Shown piece by piece: positions 56,401-62,000 of a stretch of DNA of 62,000 nt. The DNA comes from Phoronis australis. Taxonomy: Eukaryota > Phoronida > Phoronidae. How positions within the stretch are numbered: the stretch's first letter is position 1; every line of letters starts with the position of its first letter. Location: assembly GCA_002633005.1 (NCBI GenBank), contig NMRA01000493.1, forward strand, positions 111,647 to 173,646. The letters run 5' to 3'. The translations under genes were made by a program, and so were the position numbers. The notes below the pieces were generated by a model. That model was not told the origin of the DNA. It did not search any database and worked only from the letters and a program-made list of their open reading frames with translations.

Positions 56401-56663
56401 AATGAGGGCAAAGTCTTCATATTCATTTGTCTTGAATACTAAGCAAACTCAAGTCTTCGTATTCATTTGTCTTGAATACTGGTCAAACTCAAGTCTTCGT
56501 ATTCATTTGCCTTGAATACTAGGCAAACTGTGGCTGTCACGTGTCTGGGAAACAAGCACAGTATACAAAGCCAGACATTACCTCCCATCCCACGCTCTTC
56601 GAGGGCTTTGCCCTGAACCACAGTGTACTTCACCCCAAGTTGTTCTGCGACTGTTGAAATTTC
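44481..56663 (-). CDS. npepl1: NPEPL1, probable aminopeptidase of family M17: nine 3' coding exons (5' exons not found)
   Basis: Minus-strand exons in transcript order: 56663-56582, 54482-54340, 52997-52920, 52218-52118, 50507-50453, 50036-49955, 48297-48134, 45569-45459 and 44645-44481 (stop). All join in phase with GT-AG sites to 326 residues, against about 520 for human NPEPL1, so roughly 200 N-terminal residues are missing. The whole M17 catalytic domain is present: AWVGKGIVFDQGG (metal-binding Lys and Asp), CIKTK (catalytic Lys), MKRDCGG (metal-binding Asp), NNTDAEGRL (metal-binding Asp and Glu, catalytic Arg), then DLATLTGAQGIATG, ADMKNSVADR, SCAGLFIMSHIGFDF and GERASGYGVALLL. M17 enzymes are two-metal, hexameric leucyl aminopeptidases, so activity is plausible. 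FDQGG and CIKTK differ slightly from the usual (Y/F)D(T/S)GG and SIK(G/P). The C-terminus ends in a basic KRMRITSD similar to the human KRRRLV tail. Introns carry many repeats. Confidence 0.96.
45155..45232 (+). repeat. tRNA-like sequence, probably a tRNA-derived SINE head
   Basis: An A-box (TGGCTCAGATGACTAGAGC, 45165-45183) and B-box (GGTTCAAGTCC, 45210-45220) occur in tRNA order and spacing. The acceptor stem is not convincing and the anticodon region does not form a clean stem-loop. It is followed by a pyrimidine-rich tail, as in SINEs. Located in the last NPEPL1 intron, on the opposite strand. Confidence 0.55.
46041..46222 (+). pseudogene. THAP-type zinc-finger segment, interrupted
   Basis: From ATG 46041 the frame reads MKWCICGGCGNRN, then VSVFKFPK and AQKWHRFVRHTK. 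This is the order of a THAP domain: C-x(2-4)-C at the start, a (F/V)xFP motif, then a Trp followed by basic residues. A TGA at 46206-46208 interrupts before the expected C-x(2)-H pair; the frame after it reads RTRHL (compare LCSxHF) and meets a possible donor CTT|gtaagt at 46222. THAP domains are DNA-binding modules of cellular factors and of P-element-type transposases. Lying on the opposite strand in an NPEPL1 intron, it is most simply a decayed transposon or retrocopy fragment. A real first exon with a sequencing error is the alternative. Confidence 0.5.
46268..46313. repeat. 22-bp tandem duplication
   Basis: AAGTGATGCTAGGCCCTTGACC occurs twice head to tail, just downstream of the THAP-like segment. 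Confidence 0.85.
46631..47672. repeat. 30-bp minisatellite, 35 units
   Basis: The unit CTTCTCTGTCTCCRTACTAATTGTTCACTT has an exact 30-base period. The first six units read CCATACT, with two other point variants (CTCAG, TTCAG); the next 29 read CCGTACT and are identical. Because 30 is divisible by three and the unit lacks stops in two frames, open frames of 436 and 389 codons arise by repetition; they are not evidence of a gene. The array ends at an N (47673), so its true copy number is uncertain. It lies in the NPEPL1 intron 45570-48133. Confidence 0.97.
47675..47866. repeat. 45-bp minisatellite, four units plus a partial one
   Basis: The unit GTTGTAACCAACAACTAACTGCAGGGCGTATATATGATGCRGCTT (given here only as its start and end: GTTGTAACCAACAAC..GATGCRGCTT) starts at 47675, 47720, 47765 and 47810. 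It directly abuts the 30-bp array, with only one N between them. Confidence 0.93.
47966..48000. mobile_element. Half copy of the GAGAACCAGTTTT foldback element
   Basis: TCAGGGGTCACAGATTTTGAGAACCGATTTTCTC matches the left arm of the 43871-43950 element, but the right arm is absent. Confidence 0.55.
51484..51921. repeat. 22-bp minisatellite, about 20 units
   Basis: The unit GAATGAAGACTACTSTGASAGT repeats with a 22-base period and frequent point variants (ACAGT/GAGAGT, CTACTG/CTTCTC). Unlike the 30-bp array its units are well diverged, so it is older or less homogenised. It lies in the NPEPL1 intron between coding exons 52118-52218 and 50453-50507. Confidence 0.93.
54721..56397. mobile_element. 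1.7 kb inverted-repeat element bounded by TTAA, in an NPEPL1 intron
   Basis: The left end TTAAAGGAGAATGCCACCC (54721) is the inverted partner of GGGTGGCATGCTCCTTTAA (ending 56397), one mismatch in 19. TTAA at both edges is the target duplication used by piggyBac-type transposons. The interior contains no transposase-like frame. GC content rises in the interior (e.g. 55830-55910, GCGGGCGGGG..CGGCGGGCCGCGACGGGCC) compared with the surrounding intron, which sets the insert apart. Confidence 0.7.
56410..56529. repeat. 40-bp tandem repeat, three copies
   Basis: The unit AAGTCTTCGTATTCATTTGT..CTTGAATACTAGGCAAACTC repeats at a 40-base period between the 1.7 kb element and the 5'-most recognised NPEPL1 exon. 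Confidence 0.9.
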
Positions 56664-56790
56664 CTAGAATGGATGGAACAACATTCGGAGTTATTAATGC
56701 TACTGATGCTAAACTCTCATACACAAATCTGGGATGTGTTATGCAAATCGAAAATACTCACAAAGCACACGCGGCTAAAATCTTCACAGT

Positions 56791-56905
56791 CCCAACCTAA
56801 CCGTCCAATCACTTCAACAACCCAACCTAACCGTCAAATCACTTCAACGTCCCAACCTAACTGTCCAATCACTTCAGCATCCCAACCTAACCGTCCATGG
56901 CAATC
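56791..56905. repeat. 30-bp tandem repeat, four copies
   Basis: CCCAACCTAACCGTCCAATC.. starts at 56791, 56821, 56851 and 56881, an exact 30-base period, unrelated in sequence to the 30-bp minisatellite at 46.6 kb. Confidence 0.92.
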
Positions 56906-57129
56906 ACTTCAGTGGCCGCCATTTTGGTAGCGTAAGCCAGTAAGCTCTAGTGCATTCTTGCCAAACCTTTTGCTTTTCACTCCAGGGGTTTTGCTCGTTT
57001 GTGACATTTTTTCTTTTACGAAGCGATCTTAATAATCCTTATTTTAACAAGAGCAATGCAGAGAGTTGAAATGCGCCTACGAATGCATCGCAAATGGTGT
57101 GCTTTTAGGGTTATTTATTTGTATCATAA

Positions 57130-58790
57130 AAATGGCCACTAGATGGCGCAAAAATGTACAATCCATCAAAAAACTGGAACATGCCATATTTCATGAAAAT
57201 GTGTCAAGAAACTTCAGAAAAACAAAGGAAAACAGAATAAAATAAAATTGCCACTTAAGAGGGGCACAGTGTCCGTTGGATCCGCCAGAAAGTCGTTGAA
57301 ATTTGTTGTTATCTTCATTAAAACTACACTCACTAAATTTAATAAAGATCCTGCAGTGGGTTTAGGAGATACAGCTATGGGCACAAAACAAAACAAAACA
57401 AAACTACCACTAGGAGGAGCCACAGTAGTCAGTCGCCATCATCAAACGTCGTCCCCTTTACACTGAGAACATATATGCCATTTTTTAAAACCATCCCTAG
57501 AATGATTTGGTTGACAGAAGGGTGGACGCCAAAAACAAGATTCGAAAACAGCAAAAATGGCCACCAGGTAGCGCAAAATACCTTGATTCAATCCAAAAAC
57601 AGGAGGATAGCGTCACCTCACCAATAGATGCCTATATTCAAAATTTTATGAAAATCTGTCGAGGAACCTTTGAACATACAGAGTTAAACGTAAAAAAACT
57701 GAAATTGCCACTAGGGGGCACACCAACAGTCAGATCCGTCCAAAAGTTGTCGTCGTTCATAGCCTACATCATATGAATACACTTTCTAAATTTAGTAAAG
57801 TTCCTGCGAACGATTTAGGACTAAGGAGATACAGGCATAGGCGCAAAAAAAAAACAAAACTGCGATTAGGAGGCGCCACAGTAGTTGAAGTCATCGGAAA
57901 ATCAACATCAGCTGTCCACTTCACAGTATGAACGTACATGCCAATTTTCATAACCATTCTTCGAGCGGTTTGGTTGATAGAGGGGTGGACGCAAAAAACA
58001 GACTCGAAAACAGTAAAAATGGCCACTAGGTGGCGCAAACTATGCCGCATCCATCCAAAAACGGGAGAACAACGTCATCTCACTAATACGTGCCTACATA
58101 TCGAATTTTACAAAAATTCGTTGAGGACTTTTGAAGATACAGACTGAGGTAAACGTAAAAAACTAAAATTGCCACAAAATGGGCACACCGGTAGTCGGAT
58201 CCGTCTGAAAGTCGTCGTCATCTCTTCTCAACATCATATAAATATACTTCCTAAATTTAGTAATGATCCCTCAAACAGTTTAGGAGATACAGCCAAGGAG
58301 ATACAGCCATAAGAGCAAAAAAATCAAAACTGCCACTAGGAGGCGCCACAGAAGAGCAAATCATCGGAAAATCACCGTTAGCCATCCACTTCATAGTAAG
58401 AACATACATGCCAATTTTCACAATCATCCTTTAAGCAGTTTGGTTGATAGAGGGGTGGACGCAAAAAAACTGACTCGAAAACAGTAAAAATGGCCACTAG
58501 GTGGCGCAAACTACGATGAACTCATCCGAAAACAGCATGACAGTGTCATCTTACTAATAGGTGCCTATATACTAAATTTTATGAAAATTCGTTCAGGACT
58601 TTTGAAGATACAGAGGTAAACGTATTGCCACTAGGGGGCACACCGGTAGTCCGAACCGTTCGAAAGCTCGCTCATGCCGTCCCATCTACGGAAGGAGCAA
58701 ATGTGCAAAATTTCATGAATATAAGTCAAGACATTTCGGAGATAGAGCAGCAGACGCTGGACAGACGGACGGATGGAGATGACGGCATAA
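57130..58790. repeat. ~460-bp tandem repeat block, about 3.5 copies
   Basis: The landmark AAAATGGCCACTAGRTGGCGCAAA recurs at about 57131, 57551, 58011 and 58483. A second, CCACTAGGAGGCGCCACAG, recurs at about 57404, 57862 and 58334. A third, AGGGGTGGACGCAAAAA with flanks, recurs at about 57520, 57980 and 58450. Copies are diverged by substitutions and small indels. Each unit also carries a CCACTAGGGGGCACACC motif similar to the second landmark, so the unit may itself be an ancient duplication. The final copy ends near GCAGACGCTGGACAGACGG. Short open frames in it are not genes. Confidence 0.88.
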
Positions 58791-59288
58791 TGCGTCCACA
58801 TATAAATATTTGGGCGCATAAAAATTATCTTAATTACTGCAACTAATATTGAATAAAACACAATGTGTAAAATGAACCCGGAATCAACATCTTCCAATTT
58901 TCATAAAATGAAAGTGAAACTTTACATTTTAGTAAAACACTCATTTATTAATAAATTTTCAACCGACATGTATGAACTAAGAATCACCATTAAAATGTTA
59001 AAGTGGCTTGGAACGTGAAAAATAGTATATAATAAGAAAGTAAATGTTACTCATCTTGCATGAAACCTGTATCATACCGTGGAATCCAAGTTTTTTTGAA
59101 GGTTTCGTAAATATAGTGAGATTTAGATGAGTTTGGAGTATTTTTCTTTACGTTTGAAAGTTGACCAAAAAGACACGCCTTCGTGCTCGTCAAATCCGAC
59201 ATTACAGTCCCAAAATGCATTGCGGTGCCTTATTTGGAAATGGCTGATGACCTCAGAGAGGTGAAAGATCGCCGAAAGCAAAACAGTG

Positions 59289-59348
59289 ATGGCTGGTTTC
59301 GAAAGCACATCGACACCTCGATTGACTCAAAGAAGTCCCATTTCTGAA
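59289..59348 (+). CDS. Possible first coding exon of an unidentified gene
   Basis: ATG 59289 in a good initiation context (GTGATGG) opens 20 codons (MAGFESTSTPRLTQRSPISE) that run straight into a strong donor, TCTGAA|gtaagt. A second overlapping reading starts at ATG 59240 (GAAATGG) and gives 35 codons (MADDLREVKDRRKQNSDGWF...) with a stop at 59345-59347, before the donor. I recognise neither peptide, and no phase-0 downstream exon was found in the window. Confidence 0.25.
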
Positions 59349-60960
59349 GTAAGTTATCGATTTATTTGGTTTCTATGCTCTCCCAAGTATGATCTAATAT
59401 ACTTTTTGCTCACGATTTCATTTATGTGCATTTCAAACGGAAAACGTTCTATTCATGTCTTATCATTTAATGAATGAAAAGTAGTCTGGCTCACCGATCG
59501 GCCTACGGTCAACATCGTAGACTATGTTGTGTATAATCTACAGTAAACATGAACAATAACATTTTGCTAAAAACATTTCAATGCATCGTGACTGTACATA
59601 AGATTTATAACTAAAATGTATTTCGGGTGATTGTTAATTGTTACTACGTGATGATTGCGTACAGGCCAAGGGCCCCCCCCATGACTGGTGCATGAAGCAA
59701 AAATAACACAGCAACAGCATGAAGCGTGAGAAAATATCGAGCCCAACGGTAGAATTCCAGAACACCAGGTCCGTATCGCCAGCCCCCACAACATTCGAGA
59801 CACCTGTGCATACAATCGAGCTTTTCCCCTTTCTCCGAGGTGTCATGTTGGGCCCCCCTTGTGGTATCCTAGATTCGCCACTGGTGTATTCACCGTTTAG
59901 TAAGTGGCCGTGTAGTGCTAAATCCTCAGCTGTTAGTAGTGAAAGAAAATGTAATCTGAATTTCTCTGAAAACCTTCATTGAACTTTCTTGTTTACCGAT
60001 CAAAAAATCCCCCAAAAATTCTGGCCCAGGGTTTTCTTGAATTCTGGGGCCAAATGCACCCAGTTGGCCCAAAGTACATGTAGTCAATGCATTTTAGGGT
60101 TCAAATGGCCAAGTGCAATGACTTGACCAACTTAGTAATTATGTTAAAATTATGCCTTAGTAATCACACTGTTATTTACAGTAATTCTAACCAATTACAA
60201 GGTGCTTCACAGCGAATTTTTAAATAAAACTTTAAAATTGGGAAGATTAACTTTCTAATGCTAAATTTTGATATCTTTTTGAACCTAAAACACAGTTTAT
60301 CTCCTAATATCTCAAAAGCTGTTAACTCCAGTCATCTGATAATTTGCACTGTCATTACATGGAAAATATGTTCCAAGGACTGGTGGTAAATATATTGACC
60401 TAATTGTTCACCCAGTAATAGTTTGCAATATGCATCATAATGAACATTCAGTCACAACAGCATTCAAAAGTTTTATTTTATCGAGCATCATCATGATCCA
60501 AATAATTTTGCTGTTTTTCAAAGTATGTTACACATTTTCACTGACTATAACTACAAGCACTTAGCAATTTAGGGATTTGCACAAATCTGTGGTTTGCAAT
60601 AACTTCTGTTTTATTGAGCTGACCTCCACTTTTACATCTGACTACAATGAAACATCAATGATGTGTGGACTCATGGAAGGATACAAAGTTACATAATGCA
60701 CGAAATAAGAGGTCATTCCACTTGAGCAACATAACTGTGTTTAGAAATAAAAAGACAGAATCAATCTAGACACCTTTGGACAAATGGAATGATAAATCGC
60801 ACTTCCAGCAAATTTGTCCCACTAAAAACGTCAGAAATTGCAGCAACATTAATTGAAAATAATTTTATTTCTACTGTCCAAGGAGCATCTAATTATCATT
60901 CCAGAGGAGAAAACAATAGAACATCTAGGTACTTTCATAGTTCATAACATTATTCATTGG
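59349..60960. other. Stretch without a recognised gene
   Basis: It contains a right-end fragment of the GGCGGATTTAG MITE family (about 59840-59884, TGGGCCCCCCTTGTGG..ATTCGCCACTGG) and a C-run at 59672. A minus-strand AATAAA-like signal (TTTATT at about 60472-60477) would suit the 3' end of a gene whose last exon may be 60961-61013. Confidence 0.4.
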
Positions 60961-61013
60961 CTACATCAGCCGTTGCACAGTTTCAATTGCACAGAACTTG
61001 TCTAACACTTCAC
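60961..61013 (-). CDS. Possible terminal exon of an unidentified minus-strand gene
   Basis: On the minus strand a strong acceptor (TTTTGTTTTCTAGCCACAG) is followed by two bases completing a codon and then EVLDKFCAIETVQRLM and a TAG stop. About 490 bases further on lies AATAAA. The peptide looks like a protein C-terminus but I cannot name it, and no upstream exon is visible in the remaining kilobase. If real, NPEPL1 must start between 56.7 and 60.4 kb, where I found no NPEPL1 5' exon, so the two readings are in tension. Confidence 0.3.
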
Positions 61014-61469
61014 CTGTGGCTAGAAAACAAAAGAACTGTCAAAAGTAGCATGTTCTTGCACCAGCAATTGTAGGAGGTACTGAAAGTCAAGGCTTTGTCG
61101 CACTGGATGAGCATAGAAGACATTACGTTGTACGTTTTGTTTGAATGGACTTAATATGAGCATACAGTCAAGATTAATAAAGTGATGAACTCGAACCAGT
61201 GTTCAGTCTACCATTGCATCAAAATATTAGAACAGATCGGTGACAACCTGTGCCCACCTTACCATGGGGTAAAACGTGAAAAGAGCTTAGACTAACAGAC
61301 TGGGGCTGAGAACTCACTAATGGGATGCTCTCAGAAACAGAATTTTTTCACACATTACCAGTCCTGTTTGAAGCATTTGCTTTGGTTTGGAAATTACTCC
61401 CAATGTTAGGCATGGCTTTCATGAACTTTGAAACTATATGAAATTTAAAAGGCCTGTTTATTTCCATAG

Positions 61470-61629
61470 GATATGTGGGAGAGCCATGAAAACAAAGAGA
61501 GGTGAAAGTGTAAGAGGAGGTAGAGGAAGGAAATGGAAGTCAGTCGCTACAGCTACTCTAGGTCCAGCTTCAGTGACCCCTGCTCATCGTGGTCTGCAAG
61601 GTTATGCATGTTATCAAGATGACGTACAG
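61470..61629 (+). CDS. Possible internal exon of an unidentified plus-strand gene
   Basis: Acceptor TGTTTATTTCCATAG and donor GTACAG|gtactt bound a 160-base segment open in one frame only (ICGRAMKTKRGESVRGG..., ending QGYACYQDDVQ), entered with two bases from the previous exon and left at phase 0. It is Gly/Arg/Lys-rich in the middle. No family recognised. Its entry phase does not match the phase-0 donor at 59348. Confidence 0.25.
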
Positions 61630-62000
61630 GTACTTTATCATGAATAACAAACACGTGAAAAAACAACTCAAAAATTCTAGTTCAGAGAATAATTTATGAC
61701 TTGTAAATATATAGAATATCCAATATTTAATCTTCTATGTCATTTTACATCTTGAAGAAATAAGGAGCCATTACATTTTATACAGATTTTCATGTGGTTA
61801 TCATTTGTCTAATGATGCAAAATAAGATGTGACATCAACTTTTGAATAAAGTTCCATTTTTTTCTAGTAGTGAGCTGAGCTTGTAGCTAAGTGAATTATA
61901 AGAATACAAGATGGGATAAATATCTCCTTTCCATAATTAGTGAAAAATCTCCTAATTTTCAGAGAAGAGTAAATGCAATGACCAAATGAGCAAGTGCGAC

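Noticed and set aside
57507-58050. Several 70-93-codon frames
   Set aside because: All fall in the ~460-bp tandem repeat and are not conserved between its copies.

Overview
The window is animal nuclear DNA: AT-rich, intron-rich, with GT-AG exons of 40-160 bp separated by kilobase introns, many small transposon remnants and minisatellites, one 880-base assembly gap (17441-18320) and three isolated single Ns (3730, 11698, 47673). The conserved genes (BRD7/9, coactosin, NPEPL1) are pan-metazoan. Gene structure and repeat content suggest an invertebrate, perhaps a non-vertebrate deuterostome or a lophotrochozoan, but the species cannot be fixed from sequence alone.

Layout. (1) 1-8815: no recognised gene; it holds a 3.2 kb terminal-inverted-repeat element with a second 1.4 kb element nested inside. 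(2) 8816-15379 (+): the last four coding exons of a BRD7/BRD9-type bromodomain protein; the bromodomain itself lies upstream of the window. A 1.5 kb inverted-repeat element sits in its last intron. (3) 20195-29584 (+): a complete four-exon coactosin-like gene of 142 codons, with a DR1 nuclear-receptor-type site, an E-box and a CRE-like site just upstream. (4) 32985-35700 and 36517-41789 (+): two adjacent genes for very basic Lys/Ser/Arg-rich proteins that I do not recognise. They share a ~110-residue core, a homologous upstream exon and all-phase-0 introns, so they are a tandem duplicate pair. (5) 44481-56663 (-): the nine 3' coding exons of NPEPL1, a leucyl-aminopeptidase-like enzyme of peptidase family M17, including the whole catalytic domain. 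It converges on the basic-protein pair. Its introns hold a 35-unit 30-bp minisatellite, a broken THAP zinc-finger segment, a 22-bp minisatellite and a TTAA-flanked inverted-repeat element. (6) 57.1-62 kb: a ~460-bp tandem repeat block and a few isolated exon-like segments of unknown affiliation.

The recognised genes belong to unrelated pathways: chromatin remodelling (BRD7/9), F-actin binding (coactosin) and peptide hydrolysis (NPEPL1). Nothing indicates joint function. The most novel item is the tandem pair of basic proteins with the shared core. All exon boundaries were placed by eye from reading frame, splice consensus and remembered family conservation; no alignment program or database was used.
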